Assembly (NCBI GenBank): GCA_928212115.1
Contig: CAKMRJ010005745.1
Coordinates: 93,431,121 to 93,495,120, forward strand
From: Lactuca virosa
Taxonomy: Eukaryota; Streptophyta; Magnoliopsida; Asterales; Asteraceae
DNA length: 64,000 bases
Direction of reading: 5' to 3'
Part shown: piece after piece, positions 1-11,374 of the stretch
How positions within the stretch are numbered: position 1 is the stretch's first letter
Layout: each line of letters starts with the position of its first letter
Translations under genes and position numbers: made by a program
Notes under the pieces: model-generated
Told to the model about the DNA's origin: nothing
The model's database searches: none
What the model saw: the letters and a program-made list of their open reading frames with translations, nothing else

Positions 1-41
1 CAGTCCCTCTTGTAATGCCCAGTCTCACCACAACCATAGCA
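1..41 (-). pseudogene. Gag zinc-knuckle fragment (CCHC) of element I
   Basis: Read on the minus strand, these bases encode CYGCGETGHYKRD, a CX2CX4HX4C nucleic-acid-binding knuckle whose last cysteine codon is cut by the window edge. Such a knuckle lies at the C-terminal end of retrotransposon Gag and packages the RNA. The fragment is too short to say whether the original frame is open. It fits the orientation given by the LTR at 1241. Confidence 0.7.
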
Positions 42-373
42 GGCCTATTGAATTCCTGATCCAATTGCGAGTCCTGTGCTTCGGGTAGTATAAGCCTCTA
101 TTACTTTTCACACCTACTAATACTTGTCCCAAAAACTATCTTGTAGTTTCCAAGTCACTTCTAGAACTACACATCACAACCACTAAACATATATATGTAT
201 GTGTCCCATGAGCACATACAATAGGTTTTCCTAAACCCCACTAGAACTTTGCATCTTTACTGATGCCCTACCTTACAAATATATGCCCTATCAAGCATAT
301 ATTAAACTTCCAAGACTCTCCTTCTGAGATTCCGTTCCACTTATATATACTATTTGATAAGAAAGATCTTATT

Positions 374-1000
374 CCAATATTAACTAATTTTCGGATGAAT
401 ACAATTACATGCCTCAGAAATCAAACAGTCTGTCGACTGAACGATCTAACACTACAACGGTTAGACTCATACAAGAGCTACGTAATAGCGCCAAATCAAG
501 CAATCTAAAACTATTTAATTCTAGGATCATGCAACCTAACGTATTTGTCAAATAACTAATTAATATTAATATAGGTTCTAAGCAACAATTAACAAGAAAA
601 TCCTTGGGTTATAAGCCATCTTATTTATCAGGTAATTCTAACATGCGATTCCTAAAATACTTCTTCTAGGATTCCTACCACTTCTTAATATTTGTTGAAA
701 AAACTTCTACCAATATTAACTAATTACCAAGCGAATACGACTGCATGCCTCTAAAACCAAACATTTTGTTGATTGAAAGATCCGACACTACAATAGTTAG
801 ACTCATATGAGATCTGCAAAATAGCGCCAAATCAGGCAATCTAAAACTATTTAATTCTGGGAGCATGCAACCTATCATATTTGCCGAATAACTAATAAAT
901 ATTAATATTGGTTCTAAGAAGCAAATAACAAGCAAATCTATAAGCTATAAGGCATCTTAGTTATGAGGCAATTCTATTTAGCAATTCCTGTAAATATCTC
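374..1000. repeat. Direct tandem repeat of about 336 bp, two units
   Basis: The motif CCAATATTAACTAATT occurs at 374 and again at 710. From each point the sequences stay alignable for about 280 bp, sharing AATAGCGCCAAATCA and CAATCTAAAACTATTTAATTCT. The units are diverged, so the duplication is not recent. It lies inside the leader region of element I. Confidence 0.8.
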
Positions 1001-1225
1001 TAGCCTATATGGTAGAATGCATTTCTAACCTTTCATTTATCAACAATCATAACAATATGGATATTTTTGGCAATCACCTTCCTTTCTGAGCTTTGGCTGA
1101 CTGTACGCATCACATTCTTTTCTTTTGAATAAAGTTCTTTTGCTTAAAAATATTTGTTTAGATATTCAGATTCTTGGTTTGAGTCTGGAATCACATGAGT
1201 GTCCACCCAATTCGCTTAAACCAGG

Positions 1226-1237
1226 GCTCTGATACCA
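1226..1237 (-). other. Primer binding site of element I
   Basis: The minus strand reads TGGTATCAGAGC, the complement of the 3' end of initiator methionine tRNA used by most plant LTR retrotransposons. It starts three bases inside the LTR end at 1241, so it fixes both the orientation and that LTR boundary. Confidence 0.9.
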
Positions 1238-1240
1238 ACT

Positions 1241-2248
1241 TGTCACGTCCCGATTTTCAACCTAAAATTTTCATTTTTATTTATTTAAATATATCAGAGT
1301 TATAACTATATTATACGGAAACATGTTGTGAATGCATGTGTGTACAGTCGCACCTTGCCTTTCTCACGATGTACCTAAAAAATATTTATAAAAACTGGGT
1401 AAGCGCTAGGCTAAGTGAGTTCCCAAAATACCATATACCATAATATATATATATAGATGCATACAAAAAATGGCTCACGATCTGAAAACAATATGTATAT
1501 TTTAGTCTTATGGCCCAACCATTTTATATTCAACACGGGTCTACATGTACTTACGATCTACATGTCATTTCGTCAACACGAGTCTATGTGTACTTATGAC
1601 ATACTTGCCATTTCATCAACACAAGTCTATGTGTACTTACGGGCATACGACTTACTTTCCATTTCGTCAACACGCAGGCCTATAAGCTCCCGACCTATTT
1701 AACCGCTCCACCATCATCCCCTAACTAAGTCTTTAATTACAACAATTATACACACAGAGACTGCACTTTAGATTCTACTAATATATGCACATTTATACTT
1801 TCTACTATACCATCTCATAGTTAAGCATATAAAGATTGTATTACCAACTCTACTCTACTGGTTTTCTATCCTAGCATACATGGTTATATATTATAATACA
1901 TGGTATAGTGAGATAACACAACTTAACAATGACTCGGAAGATCGACAGCTATCTAGGCGATTCTACTGGTAATCCGACTGACATGTAACGTGCTGAACGA
2001 GTATTAACCTATAATACTTTAACATATTAATTTCTATGACTATCTGGTAACGTAGGTTGGACCTATCACTAATCCTAATGAATACTGATAGCTCTATCAA
2101 ATAAGGATCAGCTATACCATATAGTTGGGAGGCAGGACCATTTTGTCGTATAGCCTTTCTGAAATCCAACAACCAAGCAACCTGACCATTCTAGACACCT
2201 CTCCCGTAAGTAGATCAATCAACATTATAACTGAAATTACTAACAAAT

Positions 2249-2297
<49 letters not shown>

Positions 2298-3021
2298 ATA
2301 TATATATAAGTTACACTACAAACGTAGCTTAACTTACACGGATTTTCCTAACAAAATTCGGAAAATTTCACTGGCAGAACTTCGGCCTGATAGCTACTAA
2401 TGTCGAGGACTTAGGGACCTCAAGTATTTTGCAGATACTTAAAAATAAGGTAAAATTAGGCAAAATGTAGAGAAAATCAAGAGAGAAGGTGTGGGAGGTG
2501 TTTGGAATGAATGAGGCCCGAGACTTCTACTTATAGTAGGTGTGCAGGCTGCACAGGCCAGATGCGTGCCGTACATCTTGTCGGGGTTAGTGGCATGGAT
2601 TCAGTTAAACAATGACATGTGGCAAAAATCTAGTGGGCTGCATCTATGTGTCAGTGTGCGCGGTGCACCTTGTCTGCACACGCACTTGCACATGCATATT
2701 TTTTATTTCTTCAATAAATCATATCTTCTTCATACGAGCTCCGTTTTTGACGTTCTCTATATCCACTCATAGCAATCGATGAGATCTACCAGTTTTGTTT
2801 AGACTCTGTTAGCTAATGTTGAATTTATTTTTAAAGTTATATTTTTAATAGGCTTAGACTGTTAAAGCCCGTATAAAAATCATAACTCTCTCATATGAAG
2901 TCCGTTCTCCACTATCTTTATATCGATGGAATCATATGGGCGAGATATTCAATTCTCATTTAGATTGTTTTTTCCTAACAATCGACCGATCTTTATTTCG
3001 GTTTTTGCGTCATACACTTCT
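1241..3021 (-). mobile_element. 5' LTR of Ty3 element I, first part (interrupted)
   Basis: The LTR opens on the plus strand with TGTCACGTCCCG next to the primer binding site. It breaks at 3021, where element H is inserted, and continues at 13376-13569, ending in GGGGTGTTACA. Joined length is about 1975 bp with TG...CA ends. A TATA-like CTATAAGTAG (minus strand) lies near 2528-2540, and directly upstream of it (2541-2555) is the palindrome TGTGCAG-G-CTGCACA. Confidence 0.85.
2251..2308. repeat. (TA)n microsatellite
   Basis: A run of TA dinucleotides interrupted once by CGA, inside the LTR of element I. Apparent small reading frames across it (poly Tyr-Ile) are not genes. Confidence 0.95.
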
Positions 3022-5001
3022 TGTAACATCCTGTTTCAAGAAGTTTCCTATTTTGGGAATTATGAGCATTAAATGGATCAAGTAAGGGCCTTGGGTTTCG
3101 AAGGGCTAGGGCTTTAGACCTAATTGGATGTGGATTATATAGGTTATGTGGCCGAAGCTCTCAATTTGTGTTTTGGAGTCAAAGGGTATAATGGTAAAAG
3201 TGATGTTTCAGACTTCTTTCATGAATTAAGGATTCTAGTTTGGTAATTTTTAAGTCAAAGGAGAATAGATAGGATTGTAGGGCTTTTCAATACCTTTCTG
3301 AGCATATAAAGAACGCCAGAAATGGAGTTGAAATGAAGAAGTTATAGTTATTTGAAGTTAAAATGGAATTTATGGATTTTCGAATTACGCTGGGCGTACA
3401 CAAGGAGTACGCTGGGCGTAATTCATTAAGAGGATCGTAGGAATCTTCGAGTACATTGGACATACATATGGAGTACGCTAGGTGTACTCATCTAGACTGC
3501 AAACCTTAAAAATTAGGGTTGAGCCCCTATTTAAGAACCTTAAGCCCCTTGAAGCCTACCCATTTCCAGCCTCCATCCTCCCCAATCTTAGTTTCGAAAC
3601 CATAATAGTTTTAGAGCTTTTTATAGATCTTTAGAGTGTTATTGGTGCCTTATGGAAGAAGGAAAAGTTCATCATTAAGGAGTAGTGGGCTTGGAGCTTG
3701 TAGATCCAGACTTGGTTTTTCATCTTGCATCTTCTGGAGGTATAAAGCTTCAAACTTTTTGGCTCTTTAGTGTAGATCTAGTTATGGGTTATGTTTTGGG
3801 TATGTTTTGGTCCCATGGATTGGATATTGTGAGTAGAAGTTACTCCAGAACATTTAAACATCACTTCTAGCCATTTCTGAGTTCATTAAGTAATAAAAAT
3901 TGGATCTTGTTGGTTATATTCCACTCATGCATGAATTGTTGGCCATTTTATGAAGTTATGAATCTAGGGCTTTGGTATGGACTCCATTAAGCCATGCGGA
4001 GTCATAAAGTCAGGAACTTCATGACTTAAGTCGTCCCTTTAAGTCAGATATGAGAGTTGGATAGGTGGTCTTAAGTTATTAAGAGCTTAATGCAAGGTTG
4101 GAATGCTGCCCGAGTACATTGGGCGTACCTCTCTAGTACGCAGGGCCTAACGGGTGTCGACTCATTTCCTTTTCGGTGATCATTCAGTATGCGGGGCATA
4201 AGTGTGGAGTATGTTGGGCATACTCCCAGATATGTATATGGGCCATTTTTTGGGCCTTGGTTTATTAAGAGTTTTGGGCCATGATTTGTTGGGTCAAGTA
4301 TGGGAAGGGTAAAATATTATTTTTCCCTTAGTAAGATAGAATATGAATTGGACCTTTTGGGAAAAGGTTATTACCCTAATTATTGATTAGGGATGGTTTT
4401 TGGATATGTTTAGTGTGAGGAGCCCTGTAGCAACAACACGTGTATGATTCAGTTATCTTCAGATTGAGGTGTGTCTCCTTATTGTACCCTGGGTCGAAGG
4501 CACTAATGCTGGACCACTGGAATGTATTTTGTAGGATGCTAGTTGTCTTTGTGAGTCTCACATTGTATGTTAGATTGGGTCTGTTCGCATGCATGTAGTG
4601 TTGGGACCATTTGCATGAGTGGGATAGGCCCATTACATGTTGGTCTAGGCATATTGTATGCCGGGATAGGCCCATTGGTATGCTGGGCTAGGCCTATTAT
4701 TATGGGTTGGGCCCAATATGCGAGCTACGCCAAATGATATGTATGGTATGTGGTATTTTGGGGAACTCACTAAGCTTTGTGCTTAGGGTGAGGTGTTTAT
4801 GGTTTTTGGTACTTCTGGTTGCAAAAGGAATGGACCGAAGTGACTACACAACATCCCCCAACGTTTTCTGCATTTTCTATTTATGATTTTTACTCTGATG
4901 TTAAAATGATTTAATCACTGTAACTGGTTTTGGAACAACTCAGTTGTATGGTTTAAGTGTTTTTAAAATGGAAATTTGACTTTGAATTTTGGGATGTTAC
5001 A
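3022..5001 (+). repeat. 5' LTR of element H
   Basis: Starts TGTAACATCCTG and ends GGGATGTTACA, about 1980 bp. Palindromes of the form TACGC-NNN-GCGTA lie at 3386-3398 and 3408-3420, and degenerate ones follow near 3450-3490 and 4110-4215. A TATA-like CCTATTTAAG lies at about 3526-3535, preceded by an AAACCTTAAAAATTAGGGTT stretch. The matching copy is at 11375-13375. Confidence 0.9.
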
Positions 5002-5004
5002 AAT

Positions 5005-5017
5005 TGGTATCAGAGCC
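5005..5017 (+). other. Primer binding site of element H
   Basis: TGGTATCAGAGCC, three bases after the LTR end; complementary to initiator methionine tRNA. Confidence 0.92.
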
Positions 5018-5942
5018 TTCGTTTGAGGGATTCGGGCACACCCTCAGTTGTGTCTGAACTCAAACTGAGGAATTGGTAATCTTTTTGAAAGAAAATGATT
5101 TTTTAAAAGGATTTTTAGTGAAGAAAAGGGGTGCGATGTGTGTAATCTGCCGAGCTCAAGTAAGTGAATCCCAAAATACCCATACATGCTTTTTATGTTA
5201 TATGCTATGAGAATTTCATGCTAGATTAGGGTTAAGGATCTGCTCAGGATTGCATGATAGAATGCTAGGAGAGATGCCTTTATATGCCTGATGGTTGAGT
5301 TTTAGAACTACATGCTAGTATGTATATTTGATGATTGGATGGATTGGCCTGATTAAGTGATGTACTAGTTAGATTTTATGATGCTCGAATGATGCTTGGT
5401 TTGTGCTTTGTGGGATTCATATTGATTTGAGTTAATTATTTCATGAATGTGTTAAGTTACATGTAGTAAAGGTTAACTAATCTTAGAGTGATTGACTTGG
5501 TTTGTATTGCACAACTCTCGTTTGAGTCTAACTGTTCTAGGATTGAGTCTTTTAGTCGAAGGATTATCTAAGCTTTATTGCATGTAATTGTATTCATGAA
5601 GTAGTTAGCTGACATTGGTCGGGGTTCTTCAGTAGTTGATGGCAGGGTGAGGTGAGGAACTTATGAGAGCTTATGAAGTGTTTTTAGTGGGTTTGGATGC
5701 GTTGTTTAGCAGGGTACTTGTAGTGCTAGTTTGAGAAGGTAACTTAGAGGATTTGGGATAATTCTTAAGGAAAGTATAGATAGGTGTAGAAGGCAGTATT
5801 GGGCCCGTACTACTAAAACCACAAGATCCGTACTCGAATTAAGGAACTTAACAAAGAATCTAGGAAGCCTGTGGGATGAGGATTCTTTGGGTGTTTTCTG
5901 ATCAATTGTGTGATTGCTTTTTCAGTATGGTGATGAGAACAC
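5018..5942 (+). other. Untranslated leader of element H
   Basis: About 0.9 kb without a credible reading frame. It is recognisably related to the leader after the LTR of element G (26701-27131): both carry TTGTATTCATGA(A/G)GTAGTTAGCTGACAT and an AAAAGGGGTG(C/T)GATG block. This shows the two belong to related Ty3 families. Confidence 0.7.
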
Positions 5943-6799
5943 GTGGATGAGGGTTTAGGTTCTGGTTCAGGCTCATGTGTTGGTACTCATCCATTTGATG
6001 AGTGGATGCGGGAGTTCATCTCATTGGAGATCACCCATAGTCTTTTGGAGAAAAATCTTGTGATCTTCGGTACAGTGAAGGAGGGGATCACGGAGACTAT
6101 GGACGAGCGTCTGGATGCATTTCACACTGAGATTATCGCTATTGTGGGAGCTCGCACTCTGTCTTTTTGCGAGTTCCGTGCTTGTGGAGCTCTCGGGTTC
6201 TTTGGGGAGAAGGACCCCATTGCTAGTTGGAGGTGGTTAGCAGACATGGTAAATGCTTTTCGGACGAGCTTATGCCCCTGAGGGGTCGAAGGTCAGATTT
6301 GCATCCTGTCTTCTGAAAGACAGAGCTTGTGACTGGTGGGAGGAGGTAGATTTTTCTTTGGGAGGCAAGGCAATTGAGATGATGACTTAAGATGTGTTTG
6401 TGACCCAATTTAGGGTGGACTTTGCACCAAACTATTGAGGTGCAACAATTGACAAGGGAGTTTTAGGAGCTTCACTATACGACTGAGACTGTGGCGAAGA
6501 TCACTGTCAAATTCAGGGAGAGAGCCTTATTGGTTCCACAGTACACTGCGGATGAGGAGATAAAGAAGAAGAGGTACTATGATATGCTACGGGACAATAT
6601 TAGGGAGTTTGTGAGCTTGTCCGGCTGCAAGACCCTAGAGGATATGATTGCTAGAACCCGAGAAAGGGAGATTGACTTGGAGCACCGCGGGAAGAGGAAG
6701 ACAGATCATGTTCGTCTAGATAGCTGGGGGTCCTATGAAGAGGCCCCATACTCAGGATCCACACAGCGCTGGTCCAAAGATATAGTGGGCCCAGAGTGA
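5943..6799 (+). pseudogene. Decayed Ty3 Gag (capsid region) of element H
   Basis: Two open pieces (5943-6281 and 6491-6799) in different frames, with stop-ridden sequence between, match the Gag of element B at 43219-44028. Parallel blocks include FFGEKDPIASWRW against the FDGTQDPIAAMRW-type block, a DWW motif decoded from the out-of-frame part near 6330-6345, and VKFRERALLVPQ followed by MLRDNIREFVSLSG. Gag would form the particle that packages element RNA. At least two frameshifts and several stops make it non-functional. Confidence 0.85.
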
Positions 6800-6980
6800 A
6801 AAGAAAAAATGGGCCCTTAAAGTCGAAAATAAACAAACCATTATAAAATTCACCATTAATATTAAAAAGCAAAAATATGGTCACAACATTAGAAAAACAA
6901 CTAATTTAAACAAAAGTATTTTTCCTAGCATTTTTAGATAAGTTGATTTTTCTCTTTCTCTGTCTCTTAGAGACATGGGC
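6780..6980. other. AT-rich insertion inside the gag remnant
   Basis: Between the capsid remnant and the zinc-knuckle part lie about 200 bp of AT-rich, stop-filled sequence with no counterpart in the gag of element B. GGGCCC occurs twice near its left edge (6787 and 6810). No clear terminal inverted repeat or target duplication was found, so I cannot name it as a MITE. Confidence 0.35.
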
Positions 6981-7372
6981 CATGGGCGACCGCCCGGGTT
7001 TCCTACCGTCTGGACCGGGCCTGGGTCCGTGAGTAGGAGCCCATCAGGACCGGGGCCGTTGTTCCAAGTGTGGGAGGATATATGAGGGGAGCTATCGGGA
7101 GAAAGGAAAGGGATGTTTCATTTATGGTCAGATTGGTCATTTTAGCAGGGATAGTCCTTGAGGCTCGGTTCCGATGTGTTTTTACTTGAATCAGGTGGGC
7201 CACAAGAAGGCCGACCGACCGAGATTGATGAGTGGAGCAGTTAAAGCACTTCATCCAGTTACATTGAGGATTACTGATGGCCGCAAGGGTAGGGCAGAGG
7301 CTCCAACAGTGAGGGGCCGAGCATTGCAGTCGCAGGCGTGGGAGACTAAAGTTTCATCAGATGCTATTACGG

Positions 7373-7409
7373 GTATGTCTCATTTTTGTTTTCTTTACGC
7401 CATATCACA

Positions 7410-7490
<81 letters not shown>

Positions 7491-7597
7491 TTTTGGATCA
7501 TGCATTTGTATTTGTAAGAAATTATTTCTGGTTTAGTTTCTCTATGATTGCCTGGTTATTACTATCAAGGGTCGTCATATGCCATTTTACACACCAG
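7373..7597 (+). other. Probable intron in the protease region of element H
   Basis: The segment starts GTATGT after ACG-G, leaving phase 1, and ends CACCAG before GAGTCGTGAGTGG. It splits the coding text at the same residue boundary as the 63-nt intron-like segment of element B (42789-42851). It contains a (TA)n expansion. The acceptor choice is inferred from alignment with B. Confidence 0.5.
7409..7488. repeat. (TA)n microsatellite
   Basis: About 80 bp of nearly pure TA inside the probable intron of element H; the Tyr-Ile frames it creates are artefacts. Confidence 0.97.
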
Positions 7598-7660
7598 GAG
7601 TCGTGAGTGGAGCACATCTTGTTGTGCTAGATTTAGGTTGTCAACCATTTTTTGTATGAG

Positions 7661-7996
7661 CCCTTGGTAGGAGCGAGATTGGGGTCCTTCTTGGAGGATT
7701 AGCAGTCGAATCAGTGAGTTGGTTCAGCATAATGGGTTAGAGAGAGTTGCAGTACAAGTTCGTTTGGTCATTGGGATTCACCATAGTTGTGGGTTTTAAA
7801 GGGACTGGTCGAATTGCGAGTTCAAGGGAGTTGCTGCCAGTTTCATGTTTTCGGGATTGTGAGTGTGGTCCTCGTATTAAAAGCTTTTAGAAAAAGATCT
7901 CGTGGAAGCTGGTTGTCCTCTTCTGGGACAACGAAGTTAGAGTTAAGGTGCTTGTGTTTCTTAGGATGGACGTCAGTCAACTGTTGAAAGGCTCTT
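7661..7996. other. Non-coding interior of element H before the solo LTR
   Basis: No recognisable pol motif in any frame; short frames only. This is where reverse transcriptase would be expected in a complete element. Confidence 0.5.
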
Positions 7997-9707
7997 TGAT
8001 CTGTAACATCCGGATTTCCAGGTATACTATTTTAATTATTTATTTTTGAGGATCATTGATCTACTCGACGAGTTGGCGCTATGACTCGCCGAGTAGAAGC
8101 GGGTTTGACACGTGAGTTTAATGATCTACTCGACGAGTCCGAGAGTAGACTCGCCGAGTAGGCACTGGAATGAGAAAACCCTAAATCCCCGGGTTTGGGA
8201 CCTATTTAAAGGCACTTATAGCCTCCTTGGGCGGCCACACTTCACAGAGAGAAACCCTAACCTGCCCCTTTTGTTGTGTAGAGAGAGATAGTCCATTTTG
8301 AGCATTCTTGTGCATTTTTGGAGGAGAGATTGGAAGAGCTTGGTGGATCTAATCAAGAGAAAGCTGTGGATCTTGCATTCTTCTATCATTAGCTTCTCTT
8401 CTGAGGTAAAAAGCTCTTACCTTGGCCATATACTCGTTAGATCTTATTTTTGGGGGTTTCTAGGGTTTTCTCCCAAATCATCTTGTGTCCTTGAGTCATT
8501 TGAACATGGTTGAGGTTAGAACCTCAGATCTGGACTAGAGAAGGTCTTGAGAGCCCAAAGATTCGAGCTTTACTAAGCTGGAGGCAAGCTCATGTACATA
8601 TAACCTTTCTTGGGGCTTGTAATGGCATTATGGAGCATATATGCCATGCATGGACGTAAAGATCGAAGCTTTACGTGACATTCAAGACTAGGGAGCCTAG
8701 ATCTAGTGTTTGGAGTGTTAGATCTGCCCCAAAACGTCTGAATGGGAGTGTGGACTGAATGGACTTGCCGAGTTTGTGTACAGACTCGACGAGTCGATTA
8801 GGGTATACTCGATAAAGTCTGAATACGCTGTAACTCGACGAGTAGACGGGTCTAATCGGCAAGTAGAGTTGGTCTTCATAAGGTCTCTGAGGGAACGAGG
8901 GGACTCGACGAGTCCTCCCGGTGCACTCGACGAGTTGAGTCAACATGGACTGTTGACTCAAGTTGACTTCCGTTGACTTTTGGAGTTTAGACCAACTATG
9001 AGTAATGGAGACCATGGAGGGGTAGAATAGTCTTTTACCCTTACCAAGAGTTAGAGAGGGGTTAGTAGGAGCTTATTAGAATAATTGGTCTAATTAGAGA
9101 TAATCAACATATATATTGGGCGGAGGCTGTTCCAGTGATTCGAGAACGAGGTGTATTAGTTTGCTTACTTCGAGGTGAGTCTTCTCACTATACTTTACCT
9201 TGAGTGGTATTTATGTGTGACCAGAGGGTCTTATGTGCTTACTTGAGTTGTGCTTTATTTGATATGTATTATGATATATTATGAGAGGCTGAGACCGGAC
9301 CGGAGGGTCCAACGAGCCATGGGACCGGAGGGTCCCAACCAGACCGGACCGGAGGGTCCAACAAACCGTGGGACTGGAGGGTCCCACTAAGACACATAGA
9401 CTGGAGGGTCTTACAGTGTTATAGCCTCGAGTGACTAATATGTTGGATGTGGTATTTTGGGGAACTCACTAAGCTTTGTGCTTACCGTGTTATGTGTTAT
9501 GTGTTTCAGGTAGTTCCGAGGATCGCGTGAAGGCACCGACATGATTGTACACACTAGCGAGAGATTGTTATATGATTCTGGGATTTGATTTTTATATGTA
9601 TGGAATTGATGACATTTGAGATACCTATGCTTTTGAGAATATTAAACTGATTGTTATTGTGTTTGAAAATGAAAAATTTGTTTGAAAAACCACGTCGTTA
9701 CATGATC
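7997..9707 (+). mobile_element. Solo LTR of the element-B family, with target duplication
   Basis: The LTR is 8002-9702, opening TGTAACATCCGG and closing CACGTCGTTACA. It is flanked by perfect 5-bp direct repeats TGATC (7997-8001 and 9703-9707). Ends and interior match the LTRs of element B at 37743-39432 and 44641-46301. No interior sequence remains, as expected after recombination between the two LTRs. A TATA-like CTATTTAAAGG lies near 8211. ACTCGNCGAGT-type palindromes occur on both sides of it (about 8065-8160 and 8775-8940). Confidence 0.93.
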
Positions 9708-11374
9708 TGACGTTGCCGCTAGGAGGGTAATAGCAGTACTAAGTGGGTAATGATTTGGCCGCATGGGTTTGTTCAGATGCTGGGATTGTCAAAGAATATA
9801 AATTGTATCCGTTAGAAAATTTGTAAGTGCGTTAACCTTTCGACAAGTGGGTTGTTGGATTGGTGATTCATCCGTTCCGGTAAAGGGTTTAACATTCGTT
9901 GTCTTTAGAAAGGTTGGCAGAGCGTAGTTGAATAAAAGTGGGGGAGAACTGTTTGGATTATGGGGAGTAATTCCAATTGCAGAACAAGGAGGAGTGTCAT
10001 ACCTTAGACAAGTGGAGAGCCAGTTCTAGTTGGGGTATGGATTGAGGTTTGCACAATAAATGGGAATTCAGGACATTTCGACCGAATGTGTATCACATCG
10101 GTAGTGGAGCATGGAGGATATGTGATTAGATTCAGGTTGGCGGTTGTATTAGAGCCTCTCTGCCTGTTCTTGTCTGATGAAGGATTTAGGATTCAAAGCA
10201 TGACCCGAACACTTGATTGGGGTAGTCGGATGTGATTTCGAATCGTTATTGATCATGGGTTCGTATAGTACATGGAGGGAAAGACCATGGGCTGAACCCA
10301 TCACTGTTATGGGAGTGTTATAAGACTACGGGGTAGTCGTAGCTTTCACAAGGTTGATAGGCTATTGTAGAAGTGTTCTAAGTCTATAATGGAGTCGTAG
10401 CCATCACCAGGATGAGATAGAGCATTGCAGGAGTGGTCGTTGATTGTAGGAGGATCACAATGCATGTGTGGGACAAGTCAGGCAATAATGTTGGTTGACC
10501 ACTCCTTGTTAGGAATGAGTATAGTTGGATTGGTGGCGATGTTTCAGGCTTGTATAGCCTTCACATGGGTAACAACCCATGGGCGAGGCCCGTTCTATGA
10601 TGATAGTGTGAGTGAGACCCGATAGAAATTGGTCTGGTTAAGCTGTTGGATCATGTTTAGAGTGGGATGGCTTTGTGATCAACGAATGGAATCCATGTGG
10701 TAGTTAGGCTAGGGTAGCCTTCATCAGCTAAACTCTTGGATGGAGTCACGTGTTATGATCAGACGTGAAGTTGTCAGTCTTAGCGGGCAGTTGGGGATTC
10801 TGCATCCCAACTTAGTAAAAGGTCAACAGGGGATCAGAAGATCTTGGATAGAATGAATATGTGAATCTTTGGATAGTGGGATGTGAGGTATGTATTATGT
10901 TGGCACATAGGGATGGGACTCACGATGGGAGTCACCATTGTTTTTCAAATGAAAGGTCTTTTCGGTAGCAATGAGTGGTCAGGGATTCTGTTTTCCAGTG
11001 GTATCAGCAAGATAATTTAGGATCGGAAGGGTTTCGTTCGGTTTGGGTTGCAAAGTGGAGTCGTATTGATTGTGTTTCATAATGGTTTTGTACATCGGTA
11101 AGTCAGACAAGGTATTGGATTATTGGATTTAGGGCAGAGTAGCAATGGTTATTCTTCATTGGTTAAAGTAAGTGGGAAAATGATTTGTTCTTCATCATGA
11201 CATGTAAGTCTTGCTAAGTTTGAGTTTCGATTGTAGCATTGGAAGGTCGTCGTATGTGTGAGTCGACTCTTTGTCTGAAGCGGCGTTCGGGGAGAATTGA
11301 CCGGATCGTCTGGATGCCTGGAAGGTAGTAAGGAGTGATTTCAAGCACGAAATATGGTTTAAGTGTGGGAGAGT
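9708..11374 (+). other. Non-coding 3' interior of element H with polypurine tract
   Basis: About 1.7 kb with no protein motif in the plus frames. It ends in AAGTGTGGGAGAGT directly before the 3' LTR at 11375, which is the polypurine tract priming plus-strand DNA. Absence of pol on both sides of the solo LTR means the solo LTR itself does not explain the missing pol. Confidence 0.65.

Larger units (their letters stand above)
1..1240 (-). mobile_element. Internal 5' part of Ty3 element I, truncated by the window edge
   Basis: This is the start of the internal region of a minus-strand LTR retrotransposon: the primer binding site and the 5' LTR lie immediately to its right, and a Gag zinc knuckle sits at the left edge. 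Between them no long reading frame survives. The sequence is AT-rich and partly a tandem repeat, so the capsid part of gag seems lost or replaced. The rest of the element is outside the window. Confidence 0.75.
7054..7660 (+). pseudogene. Decayed zinc-knuckle and protease remnant of element H
   Basis: The first part encodes knuckle-like residues (CFIYGQIGHFSRDS, then MCFYLNQVGHKKAD) followed by a linker (PTVRGRALQSQ) that parallels PKVRGRAFQLT of element B. After a probable intron (7373-7597) the text VVLDLGCQPFFV parallels the LVLFDSGASRSFV aspartic-protease site of B. The catalytic Asp is kept but the Ser and Gly after it are changed, and a stop follows. No reverse transcriptase follows. 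Confidence 0.75.

Noticed and set aside
7174..7606. Two overlapping open frames rich in Tyr-Ile
   Set aside because: They owe their length to a (TA)n array; only the first part overlaps the decayed zinc-knuckle text of element H.
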